The notes under the pieces were generated by a model. The model was not told where the DNA came from. It did not search any database and worked only from the letters and a program-made list of their open reading frames with translations. From the NCBI RefSeq assembly GCF_005671395.1, contig NZ_CP040428.1:5094185-5158184 (forward strand): a stretch of DNA of 64,000 nt, read 5' to 3'. Origin of the DNA: Jejubacter calystegiae. Lineage in GTDB: Bacteria; Pseudomonadota; Gammaproteobacteria; Enterobacterales; Enterobacteriaceae. This document shows positions 19,660 to 26,899 of this stretch, piece by piece (within the stretch, counting starts at the first letter, position 1; the number at the start of each line of letters is the position of its first letter). The translations under genes were made by a program, and so were the position numbers.

Positions 19660-21524
19660 TGCAGATTACTAATATTTTAATATGGCAAATTGATTCAACC
19701 TTGAGGAATTTAGAACTTGAGGAAAATAAGGTAAATGTAATAACAGGTGATTCTGGCAAAGGGAAATCCTCAATACTGGCTATCATTGATTATTGCCTTT
19801 TATCCTCATCATCTGATGGTATATCAAAAACAAATGTCGATAATTTTGTAAATTGGTATGGGATTAGATTAAGTATAAACGGTAAATATTTCACTATTTG
19901 TAGAAAAGCGACACACTTTGAAGAAGATGATCTAGTTTACTTTGACAAAAATGGAGACATTCCACAAATCCCTATTAACAATATCAAAAAGGATGTTTTA
20001 AAAGAACATCTGAATTATGAGTTTGGTATTAATAGTTCTCTAAAAATCCCTTATGGTGGTAGATTCATACAACAAGGGTCAAAAGTATCCTATAGATATT
20101 TTATCCCGCATTGCTTTATAGATCAAACAACACTAACCTCTTCAGAACATCTTTATTCGAAAATCTCTGATTTAAAGACAAGAGAGCGTATTGACCGAAC
20201 CTTTGACATGGCTCTTGGCAGTGAAAACGCCGAAACTATGATAATGAGAACGCGGTTAGAAGAATTACAAAGGAATCTTGCTCGTATCGAATATAAACAG
20301 TCGGCTAGCAAAGACTCTTATTTCAATTTCGAAAGTGAAATAGAATCACTATACGACAGGGCGTATTATTTTGGTTTAATAAGTGAAAACAGCAAGAATG
20401 AACCAACTGTAAGTGATAAACTTGAAAATTTGAAAGCGATAGTTAATTACAAGGATATAAACGAAATCCCAGCAATTAATGAAAGAACAAAAATTGAAAA
20501 AGAACTTTTCCTCTTAAAAAAAGAACTGACAGACATTAATGAATATATAGAAACAAATACTGAATATAAGAAGTTTTTAAAAGATAACCAAGACTCCCTT
20601 TTAATAGCCAAATATTTAGATGATAATTATAGCGAAATATTATATACAAAAAACATCTATTCAATCATTAAATCCTTATTGAACCAAAGCTCAGAGATAA
20701 AAAAGGCTATAGCCGAAAAAGGACAAAACTCACTCATATCAAAAACAAATGCTAAGAGAAAAGAGTTAGAACTTAAAATATCATCCTTGAGTAAAAAACT
20801 TGCAACTGTTAGTGATGAAAAAATCACACCAATCGAGCTTTATCGGTTCATGGGTGAACTCAGCTCTGAAATTAAACGGATAGTTGTTCTCCCTAAATAT
20901 GATTATACTGATACTATAGAAAAGATAACTACTAAAATTAATGAGTTAGAAAGCAAGATAACAGACAATAATGCCTTTAAAGAATATACATTGAGTTTAC
21001 TGAACGGAAAAATAAAGGAAATATTCACACGGATGCCTTTAAAAGGATTTGAGGATGCAACTCCAATATTCAATAAGGCAAAAAAAACACTTGATTTGAT
21101 AAATAAAAATCAAGTTGAAAAAATGATAGATATTGGAAGTGCTTCTAACTATATGTATGTACATGTAGCTTATTTCCTTGCACTTCACGAATTGGTAAGA
21201 GATAGAAAAGTACCGTGGGTTCCACGATTCTTAGTCGTTGACCAGCCCAGCACTCCATATTTTAGTACTGCTGGTAAAAAAACTGATGACTTTGCAAGTC
21301 TTGATGCAGCCCTAAATGAAATTAATTCTTTTGTTGAGAAAATGCGGTCTCATGGTGGTTTCCAAATAATACTGTTAGAGCATATTGAAGAGTCTTATTG
21401 GCTTGACAGACAAATGACAAATTTTAAGCTCGTCGATAAAGAACTAAGAAATGATTATGGATTGATACAAGTTAATTCGGAAAAAAATACTCAAAAAAAA
21501 CAAATTGACGACAAGGAGCAGTAA
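19659..21524 (+). CDS. DUF3732-type ABC/SMC-like ATPase of an ABC-3C system
   Basis: 621 aa. Walker A GDSGKGKSSILAIIDYCLL near residue 30; a long charged coiled-coil middle (about 200-480, many KELEL and EIKK repeats); the signature-like IGSASNYMYVHVAYF; Walker B FLVVDQPSTPYF, with Q in the position after D as in DUF3732; and a C-terminal LLEHIEE. SMC/Rad50-like architecture. Coupled to the middle component by TAATG. In known ABC-3C systems the ATPase senses invading nucleic acid and licenses the effector; that role here is inference. Confidence 0.8.
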   Translation: MQITNILIWQIDSTLRNLELEENKVNVITGDSGKGKSSILAIIDYCLLSSSSDGISKTNVDNFVNWYGIRLSINGKYFTICRKATHFEEDDLVYFDKNGDIPQIPINNIKKDVLKEHLNYEFGINSSLKIPYGGRFIQQGSKVSYRYFIPHCFIDQTTLTSSEHLYSKISDLKTRERIDRTFDMALGSENAETMIMRTRLEELQRNLARIEYKQSASKDSYFNFESEIESLYDRAYYFGLISENSKNEPTVSDKLENLKAIVNYKDINEIPAINERTKIEKELFLLKKELTDINEYIETNTEYKKFLKDNQDSLLIAKYLDDNYSEILYTKNIYSIIKSLLNQSSEIKKAIAEKGQNSLISKTNAKRKELELKISSLSKKLATVSDEKITPIELYRFMGELSSEIKRIVVLPKYDYTDTIEKITTKINELESKITDNNAFKEYTLSLLNGKIKEIFTRMPLKGFEDATPIFNKAKKTLDLINKNQVEKMIDIGSASNYMYVHVAYFLALHELVRDRKVPWVPRFLVVDQPSTPYFSTAGKKTDDFASLDAALNEINSFVEKMRSHGGFQIILLEHIEESYWLDRQMTNFKLVDKELRNDYGLIQVNSEKNTQKKQIDDKEQ

Positions 21525-21525
21525 T

Positions 21526-22458
21526 ATGAACAACAAAGATAATTACAATATAGGACATTGCGAACTATGTGGCACTCAAAATATCAGTTTAATAAACAGC
21601 CATTACTTACCGTCATTTTTTTATTCAAGAATGTATGATATAAAAGATAAAAACCATACGTTAAATCTTATCCAATCTGATTGGACAAAAAGGAATATGG
21701 GTGATCACCAAATAACAAAATATATGCTCTGCAAATACTGCGAAGATCTTCTCAGTAAATATGGAGAGACGCCATTTCCTAATATAGCACTTCCAATAAA
21801 CCAGCGAAATCCGGATCTTTTTGTAAAACTAATCCGAAATCTTCTACCGAAAACACAGAACAACTTGACTTTATCTAAATTAGATAATTTCGATAATGAC
21901 AGCCTTTACTATTTTATTATAAGCATGTTCTGGAGAAGTTCACTCAGCTGGAACAAAAATCAATATGATAAGAGAACATTCCAGTGTCATTACCCTAAGC
22001 AATTCATTGATGAAATGAAATTATATCTACAAAAAAGAGTAATTCCACTGAGCTTCAAAATATTGGTAATCCCTTTATTGAGAACCCCATATAACTCTTG
22101 CTCTCTTCCAAAGGAAACAAATCTTAAAGGAGGTGGAAAGTATTACTCCTTCAATATATATCAATATTTATTCATTCTTTTGAACGATACCCTAGCTGAA
22201 GAAAAAATTGAAGGATTGCAAAATGGTAAAATAGCATATTGCATTTCGGATTATTTTGAAAATAATTTTTCATATCAGTTCAATAGAAGCTATAAAGAAA
22301 GCAAAACCAAAGGTAGAAAAAGCCTCGATGTATCATGGATAGATCAAAAATTCACTTTTGGTTGGTCATTCACTGGTTCAACACAACCATTGTATTTTAT
22401 CTCTGGAAACTATTTGGTCAAAGAATGCAATATTTCTTGGACAAAAACCAACACATGA
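21526..22458 (+). CDS. zinc-ribbon/HNH-like protein coupled to the ABC-3C operon
   Basis: 310 aa from ATG 21526, 1 nt after the ATPase stop, with AAGGAG upstream. The N-terminus has CELCGTQNISLINSHYLPSF and later LCKYCEDLLSKYGE, giving C-x2-C, an S-H-x-x-P and a second C-x2-C that could bind zinc as in HNH-like or treble-clef nucleases. The C-terminal 200 residues are not recognised. Translational coupling suggests it belongs to the same system, as an added nuclease or sensor. Not a standard ABC-3C component as far as I know. Confidence 0.6.
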   Translation: MNNKDNYNIGHCELCGTQNISLINSHYLPSFFYSRMYDIKDKNHTLNLIQSDWTKRNMGDHQITKYMLCKYCEDLLSKYGETPFPNIALPINQRNPDLFVKLIRNLLPKTQNNLTLSKLDNFDNDSLYYFIISMFWRSSLSWNKNQYDKRTFQCHYPKQFIDEMKLYLQKRVIPLSFKILVIPLLRTPYNSCSLPKETNLKGGGKYYSFNIYQYLFILLNDTLAEEKIEGLQNGKIAYCISDYFENNFSYQFNRSYKESKTKGRKSLDVSWIDQKFTFGWSFTGSTQPLYFISGNYLVKECNISWTKTNT

Positions 22459-22535
22459 TCCCACTGATATTACAAAAAACATTTTCAATGTTTTTTTCAT
22501 CTACCATAATTAACATTTTCATAGAGGTTTATAAA

Positions 22536-22934
22536 ATGAATAGATATATAATTGTTAAAGTTTTTGGAGTTAAGCACTTACTGGAAAATGATATGAGAGA
22601 AGAAAAAAATCCTATATTTCTAATCTTCGATACACAATCATCAATAGTTGTTGGCAGCTATAAAATAGACGAAAAAGATGCATTATCAGAAAGTAATAGA
22701 TTAAATAAAAATGACAATCCAATCACGCTAAGTTTTGTAATTAACATTTCAAATAATAATAACTCTGACTTCACAAACACCAACGTCATGATAAATATAA
22801 AAGAAACAAAAAATTTAAATATCGATTTAGAACTTGACTCACAAGATATAATTTTTGATGTGGTAAAAGATAACCTCATTACTATTCTCAACAACCTTTT
22901 TTCTCCAAATTCAAATTTTGGTATGAAAATATAG
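22536..22934 (+). CDS. small protein of unknown function, last gene of ABC-3C operon
   Basis: 132 aa from ATG 22536, which has GAGG 8 nt upstream; an in-frame ATG at 22455 that overlaps the previous stop (ATGA) would give 159 aa. No family recognised. The protein is rich in Asn, Ile and Asp with beta-strand-like blocks (NPIFLIFDTQSSIVVGSYK, TLSFVINISNNN). It ends at a strong hairpin. Position argues that it is part of the defence operon. Confidence 0.55.
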   Translation: MNRYIIVKVFGVKHLLENDMREEKNPIFLIFDTQSSIVVGSYKIDEKDALSESNRLNKNDNPITLSFVINISNNNNSDFTNTNVMINIKETKNLNIDLELDSQDIIFDVVKDNLITILNNLFSPNSNFGMKI

Positions 22935-22938
22935 TAAA

Positions 22939-22965
22939 AGCTACCATACGTTCAGTATGGTAGCT
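22939..22965. terminator. shared terminator hairpin between two convergent genes
   Basis: Perfect 11-bp stem AGCTACCATAC / GTATGGTAGCT with a 5-nt loop, 5 nt past the stop of the 132-aa gene and 6 nt before the stop of the convergent 95-aa gene. Confidence 0.8.
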
Positions 22966-22970
22966 ATAAA

Positions 22971-23258
22971 CTACCAAGCTCTGTATATGTATTGCATTTC
23001 ATTAATAGGAGCATCATCTCTGAACTTTACTTCGAAAGATATATTTTTATCAACAAATTCAAAGATCCTTTTATCCAGATAGTAAACATACTTTTTTAAG
23101 TCTCCCTTTCTTGTCTCGATAGTCAATAAGTATCTTTGTAGAATCTCTGGATGCTCTCCTAATCGTAATACTATTGGCGTGATACTTTTCAACTTACCAC
23201 TCGTGTATCCTATGTATGTATATTCCAGATCTATATGATAGCTGTCTAATTCTTTCAT
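22971..23258 (-). CDS. hypothetical 95-aa protein
   Basis: Not recognised. ATG at 23258 has AGGAG 7 nt upstream and a near-consensus promoter (TTGACA-N16-TATTAC at 23291-23318). The product is soluble and beta-rich, with repeated Tyr (HIDLEYTYIGYTSGK, KKYVYYLDKRIFEFVDKN). Convergent with the ABC-3C operon and divergent from the mobilisation genes. It could be an antitoxin-like or anti-defence small protein, but nothing in the sequence shows it. Confidence 0.6.
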   Translation of the reverse strand: MKELDSYHIDLEYTYIGYTSGKLKSITPIVLRLGEHPEILQRYLLTIETRKGDLKKYVYYLDKRIFEFVDKNISFEVKFRDDAPINEMQYIYRAW

Positions 23259-23290
23259 AAATTAACTCCTATTTTTATAATATTATGAAT

Positions 23291-23318
23291 GTAATATAAC
23301 AATTGAAAGAAATGTCAA
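23291..23318 (-). promoter_or_regulatory. promoter of the 95-aa gene
   Basis: Minus strand TTGACA (23318-23313), 16 nt, TATTAC (23296-23291), 33 nt before the start codon. Confidence 0.6.
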
Positions 23319-23331
23319 TATGGTAAATCAG

Positions 23332-23405
23332 CAAGGGCTAACTCTACGAAGCGCTACGCTGCTTCTTCGAGTTCCCCTTGTTTTTCCGCCCTTCGGTTGG
23401 AAAAA
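23332..23405. other. oriT-like double hairpin upstream of mobC
   Basis: Two adjacent inverted repeats. 23332-23380 pairs CAAGGG/CCCTTG, AACTC/GAGTT and GAAGC/GCTTC around an 8-nt loop with small internal bulges. 23381-23405 pairs TTTTTCC/GGAAAAA. The place, directly upstream of a MobC-like gene and a relaxase start, is where a MOB-P plasmid oriT would be. The nic site is not identified. Confidence 0.5.
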
Positions 23406-23430
23406 ATTAAAAGCAAAATCGAGACAAGCA

Positions 23431-23458
23431 TTGACATTATTCACATCTACCATATAAA
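23431..23458 (+). promoter_or_regulatory. promoter of mobC-like gene
   Basis: TTGACA (23431-23436), 16 nt, TATAAA (23453-23458), about 45 nt upstream of the mobC ATG. Confidence 0.6.
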
Positions 23459-23503
23459 TAAATTAAGAATAAGGAATATGCTTTTATATGAAAAGGAGTT
23501 CAT

Positions 23504-23941
23504 ATGACCGAAAATAATACTTTTAATAAGATCGTTGTGAGTAAACATTCCCGTAATGGAAGCGTTAACGAAGCGAAGCTCTCACACAACCAGCTTCGTT
23601 CTCATTGCGTCAGTGTCAGATTTAATGATGAAGAGCTAACGCTTCTCAATGAGAGACGTGGCAGTCATCGTAAAGGCGAGTGGCTTCGCTTATCTTTACT
23701 TAATAAACTTCCCGCTGTCGTTCCAGCTATCAATATTGAAGCCTGGAAAACCCTTGGTGAGATTTCGCAGAAGCTGAACAAGCTTGTGGCTCATCTTGAT
23801 AGCAAGAGCTATGAAAGCTCTTTGTCGCAAACTGAACTCTTCGCCGTAAAGCGTCAGGTCTCAGAACTTCGCTTGCATTTAATTACCGCTGACCTGTGGA
23901 GAGCTTCCCATGAAGGGAATGCAAAAAATCCGCAGGGGTAA
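23504..23941 (+). CDS. MobC-like mobilisation accessory protein
   Basis: 145 aa, start ATG 23504 with AAGGAG upstream. The N-terminal half looks like a ribbon-helix-helix DNA-binding unit (HCVSVRFNDEELTLLNERRG, then KGEWLRLSLLNKLP), and the C-terminal half is helical (EISQKLNKLVAHLDSK, VSELRLHLITADLWR), as in MobC/MbeC relaxosome proteins. It overlaps the relaxase start by 32 nt. In plasmids this protein nicks-in cooperation with the relaxase at oriT; here the relaxase is truncated. Confidence 0.7.
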   Translation: MTENNTFNKIVVSKHSRNGSVNEAKLSHNQLRSHCVSVRFNDEELTLLNERRGSHRKGEWLRLSLLNKLPAVVPAINIEAWKTLGEISQKLNKLVAHLDSKSYESSLSQTELFAVKRQVSELRLHLITADLWRASHEGNAKNPQG

Positions 23942-24257
23942 GAGCTTCGCTGGTGTAGTGCTTTACGCATTAAAACCAGCTTCTCATCATAAAAAAGATC
24001 CGATAGTGATTGGCGGGAACATGGATGGAAGCGCCGCTGAAGATCTGATAGTTGAATTTAATACCACAAAAACGCTTCGCCCGGATGTTGCTAAACCCGT
24101 CTGGCACAACTCGCTTCGCTTACCTAAGGGTGAATCACTAACGCCTGTGCAGTGGTCCTACATCGCAGATGACTACATGAAGCGCATGGGCTTCGCAGAA
24201 ACGCATCTCAGATGCTACGTGCTACATGAGGACGAAGATGGCCAGCCCACCAAATAA
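23910..24257 (+). pseudogene. MOB-P relaxase, N-terminal fragment
   Basis: 115 aa. MKGMQKIRRGKSFAGVVLYA, PVWHNSLRLPKGE and YVLHEDEDGQ match the N-terminal relaxase domain of MobA/VirD2-like MOB-P proteins. The frame then reads PTK and stops, exactly where the family continues with the H-x-H part of the metal-binding histidine motif. The metal site and the rest of the protein are absent, so nicking activity is not expected. A terminator follows within 4 nt, marking the breakpoint. Confidence 0.8.
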
Positions 24258-24260
24258 AAC

Positions 24261-24292
24261 AAGGGGTTACACGCAAGTGTAACCCTTTTTTT
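24261..24292 (+). terminator. terminator after the relaxase fragment
   Basis: GGGTTACAC / GTGTAACCC with a 4-nt loop and seven following T residues. Confidence 0.9.
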
Positions 24293-24521
24293 ATGTCCAG
24301 TGTCCACTTTGCGTCCACTACCCTGCCTTTTACATTTCTCAAAGCAACGTCAGTTGTTGATTTACCGGTAGCAACACCGCGCTATATCAGGTTTGGCTTG
24401 TATTTGTGGCTAATGAGATAATTTAAATTCACCACGTTAACAATCAATTACGAAAATAGTTGTAAAATAACAGACTGTTGCGCTATACACTTTATCCACA
24501 GTATCAAGAGGGAATTAGTGT

Positions 24522-25040
24522 ATGGCGTTAAATGGAAAAATGCTTTTAAACGGTGCTGACATCGCGCCACTTGTATTTCCTGGCGTGGGAATGTTTATGG
24601 CCTTTTCGGGCAATGGCACTTACAAAAACCGGGGGAGTTGTGGGAAACATCCGGGAGATGGGCCAATTCCAGAAGGGCGATACTGGATAGTTGCACGTGG
24701 CAGCGGTGGGCCGGTATCAAAAATAATTGCTTTTTTTAAAGATACTTACAACAAATACCATAGCGGCGCAGAATTCGCTCGCTCTGAATGGTTCGCTCTT
24801 TATCCCAATGACTGGAACATAGACGATGCTACATGGATCGAAGGGGTTAAACGCGAGCATTTTAGATTGCACCCTGGTGTCCTATCTGACGGGTGTATAA
24901 CTCTTGTTAGCAATTCCGATTTTCGCACGCTACGCAATGCGCTACTGGCAACATCACAAATTCGCGTGCCATGCATGAAAGACCTAATGGCGTATGGCAT
25001 GATCGAGGTTATCAATAATGGTTACAACACTTGCTCGTAA
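24522..25040 (+). CDS. Tlde1-like (DUF2778) T6SS L,D-transpeptidase-fold effector
   Basis: 172 aa, start ATG 24522 with GAGGGAA upstream. It begins MALNGKMLLNGADIAPLVFP, contains GDGPIPEGRYWIVARGSGG and the catalytic HPGVLSDGCITLVSNSDF (H-x5-GC, the L,D-transpeptidase-type His and Cys). Salmonella Tlde1 is a T6SS effector that cuts and modifies periplasmic peptidoglycan stem peptides. The downstream overlapping gene encodes a membrane protein like its immunity partner, and an hcp gene lies convergently next to it. No signal peptide, consistent with T6SS delivery. Confidence 0.85.
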   Translation: MALNGKMLLNGADIAPLVFPGVGMFMAFSGNGTYKNRGSCGKHPGDGPIPEGRYWIVARGSGGPVSKIIAFFKDTYNKYHSGAEFARSEWFALYPNDWNIDDATWIEGVKREHFRLHPGVLSDGCITLVSNSDFRTLRNALLATSQIRVPCMKDLMAYGMIEVINNGYNTCS

Positions 25041-25275
25041 GTTATCTAAAATTCTCTGGTTTGCCGCGTTGTTCTATCTCGGTTTACGTCTTATCGATCC
25101 GGCAAAATTTATCAGTCTCCACACGACACAGCGTTTTGCACTATGGGCTGAGGGGAGTGTGAGTCAGGAGAACTTTGATGATTTATGGGTGCTGGCATGG
25201 GTTGTTTGCTCGTTCTTATTCGCCACCGTGGGGTATCTGGCCTTGATGTGGACCATTCGAAAAGTGCGCCGGTGA
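25018..25275 (+). CDS. probable immunity protein of the Tlde1-like effector
   Basis: 85 aa, start inside the end of the effector gene (23-nt overlap). Two hydrophobic segments (LSKILWFAALFYLGLRLI and VCSFLFATVGYLALMWTI) flank a roughly 35-residue loop that would face the periplasm, where the effector acts. Size, topology and coupling fit Tldi1-type immunity proteins. Assigned mainly by context. Confidence 0.7.
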   Translation: MVTTLARKLSKILWFAALFYLGLRLIDPAKFISLHTTQRFALWAEGSVSQENFDDLWVLAWVVCSFLFATVGYLALMWTIRKVRR

Positions 25276-25289
25276 CGGCGCATTTATTC

Positions 25290-25778
25290 TTAAGCTGTTT
25301 TTCGCTCATTCCATGCGTCGGCAAACTTGACGTTGCCATCAACATAGTGCCAGGTGATTTTTTCGTAGTTTAGGCTAACGTGCTCGACGTGATTGATCTG
25401 CGAGCTGGATAGCTTCGTATTCGGAATAGAAGTAGTAACGCTAGTTACCTTCACATTTTCCAGCGTGATGATGTAATAGCATTGCTCCTGACCTGAATAA
25501 TTAATTTTATAGAAGCGGATCTCTGCACTCTTCAGAGCCTGTCCGGTAGCTGCGGCACGGTTGAGATACGGCGAAGAACTATCGATTTATTTTTCTAGCA
25601 TCATTGTTGAATGTTGGCGTGTACCAGTGATTTTACCGCTCGCGCCATCAACTGGCAGAGTCAATCCGTGAGATAGTCCGATAATCTCTATGCTACCATC
25701 ACGATCCTGAACATCTACAGATCCTTTAATGTCTGCGCCGCCGTCGTCCTTGAGCCACATATAAGCAGGAATTGGCAT
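25290..25778 (-). pseudogene. hcp: hcp (T6SS tube protein) with an in-frame stop at codon 64
   Basis: Reading through one stop gives 162 aa, the usual Hcp length: MPIPAYMWLKDDGGADIKGS, SIEIIGLSHGLTLPVDG, GTRQHSTMMLEK, stop, IDSSSPYLNRAAATGQALKS, and a C-terminus ITWHYVDGNVKFADAWNER. Homologues have Glu (EIDSSSP) where the TAA is at 25587-25589, so a single GAA-to-TAA change explains it. No other frame damage is seen. Hcp forms the expelled T6SS inner tube; no other T6SS structural gene lies in the window, so this is an orphan copy. Convergent with the Tlde1-like pair. Confidence 0.88.
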
Positions 25779-25995
25779 TTTTCCTTTTTCCTCATGTTGT
25801 TAGTTAATCTACATAAAAACTATAGACTTTATGGATTGGCGAGTAAACGTTCAAAAATTTGCAGTCAGCCTAATTAAATGGAATTTATCTGGTCAGGCGC
25901 AATTTTTACGGCTGTCGCATTAAGCCTTACTGCCGCCAATTATCTGTTTTAAGTGTTACATTATTTTCAGTAGCCAAAATCAAACCTTCTTCCAT

Positions 25996-26029
25996 AAAAC
26001 CCGCACCAGCCAAGGCTTTGCGGGTTTTT
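25996..26029. terminator. terminator hairpin before portal remnant
   Basis: AAAACCCGCA / TGCGGGTTTT with a 13-nt loop and a T-run. It matches no intact neighbouring gene and is probably left from phage DNA. The rest of 25779-26084 shows nothing else convincing. Confidence 0.65.
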
Positions 26030-26084
26030 CTTTGCCTGCCTTCCAGATTGCCGCCCATCGATAACAGCACCACCTGCTCCCCAG

Positions 26085-26500
26085 GTGATGGGCACCACCA
26101 GGAACCAGGAGGACGTGGACAACATCCGCAAGGCGATGAAAAGCGCCAAAGGCCCAGGCAACTTCCGCAACCTGTTTATGTACAGCCCGAACGGCAAGAA
26201 GGACAGCATCCAGATCATTCCGCTGTCCGAGGTGGCGGCAAAGGACGAGTTTCTGAACATCAAGAACGTGAGCCGCGACGATATGATGGCGGCTCACCAC
26301 GTTCCGCCGCAGATGATGGGGATTATGCCAAGTAATGTTGGGGGTTTGGGGATGTGGAAAAGGCTAGTCGGGTGTTTGTCCTCAACGAGCTGATGCCGCT
26401 ACAGAAGCAACTGCAAGAGCTGAATAAGTGGCTGGGTGAAGATGTGATCAGATTCGAGCCGTATGTACTGGAACCGGTGGAAGATAAACGTAACGATTAA
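26085..26500 (+). pseudogene. P2-like phage portal protein, C-terminal remnant with frameshift
   Basis: Residues such as KGPGNFRNLFMYSPNGKKDS, IQIIPLSEVAAKDEF and NVSRDDMMAAHHVPPQMMGI match the C-terminal part of P2 gpQ/PBSX-type portal proteins. At about 26348 the frame breaks: one G is missing in a G-run, and the other frame continues DVEKASRVFVLNELMPLQKQ to a TAA at 26498-26500. The N-terminal two thirds are absent. Marks a lost P2-like prophage. Confidence 0.8.
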
Positions 26501-26576
26501 CCTGCTTCACCAACAGCCAAATCCCCCACCACACCGCCCCTGCAGCATTCTGTCGGGGCGCCCTTTTCCCCTTTGC

Positions 26577-26894
26577 TTATTGACAAATTTCATTTAATTT
26601 ATGGGAAGCCCTTGATTTAATCATTTCCAGCCAACTTTGCGCAGTGAATCCCCAAAGAGTAGGGTCAAAGTCAAAACTATAGCGTTTTATAAAAACACTA
26701 TATCCATCGGCCTGCTCTTCAAGCTCCTTAATATCATCCAATAATAACTCAAGATTTAATTTCTCTGAGTCATTGAAATAAGCTTCCAATAGCGCTTCCA
26801 CATCGCCATTCTCATCAATAACCGTATAGTCCTGACCAAAATAAATAGTAATCAGGGTATCCAGTTCACGGGGTTTATTTAAGTTGGTATCCAT
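26577..26894 (-). CDS. immunity protein for the RNase A-like toxin (CdiI-type)
   Basis: 105 aa acidic protein (ELDTLITIYFGQDYTVIDEN, LLLDDIKELEEQ, DFDPTLWGFTAQSWLEMI), matching contact-dependent growth inhibition immunity proteins of the type paired with the Yersinia kristensenii RNase A-like CdiA-CT. It starts 5 nt after the toxin stop and both are transcribed leftward. It should bind and block the toxin in the cytoplasm. Confidence 0.75.
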   Translation of the reverse strand: MDTNLNKPRELDTLITIYFGQDYTVIDENGDVEALLEAYFNDSEKLNLELLLDDIKELEEQADGYSVFIKRYSFDFDPTLWGFTAQSWLEMIKSRASHKLNEICQ

Positions 26895-26899
26895 ATGTT

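Noticed and set aside
22335-22535. Upstream extension of the 132-aa gene
   Set aside because: It overlaps the end of the zinc-ribbon gene; the ATG at 22536 has the better ribosome site. ATG 22455 remains an alternative.
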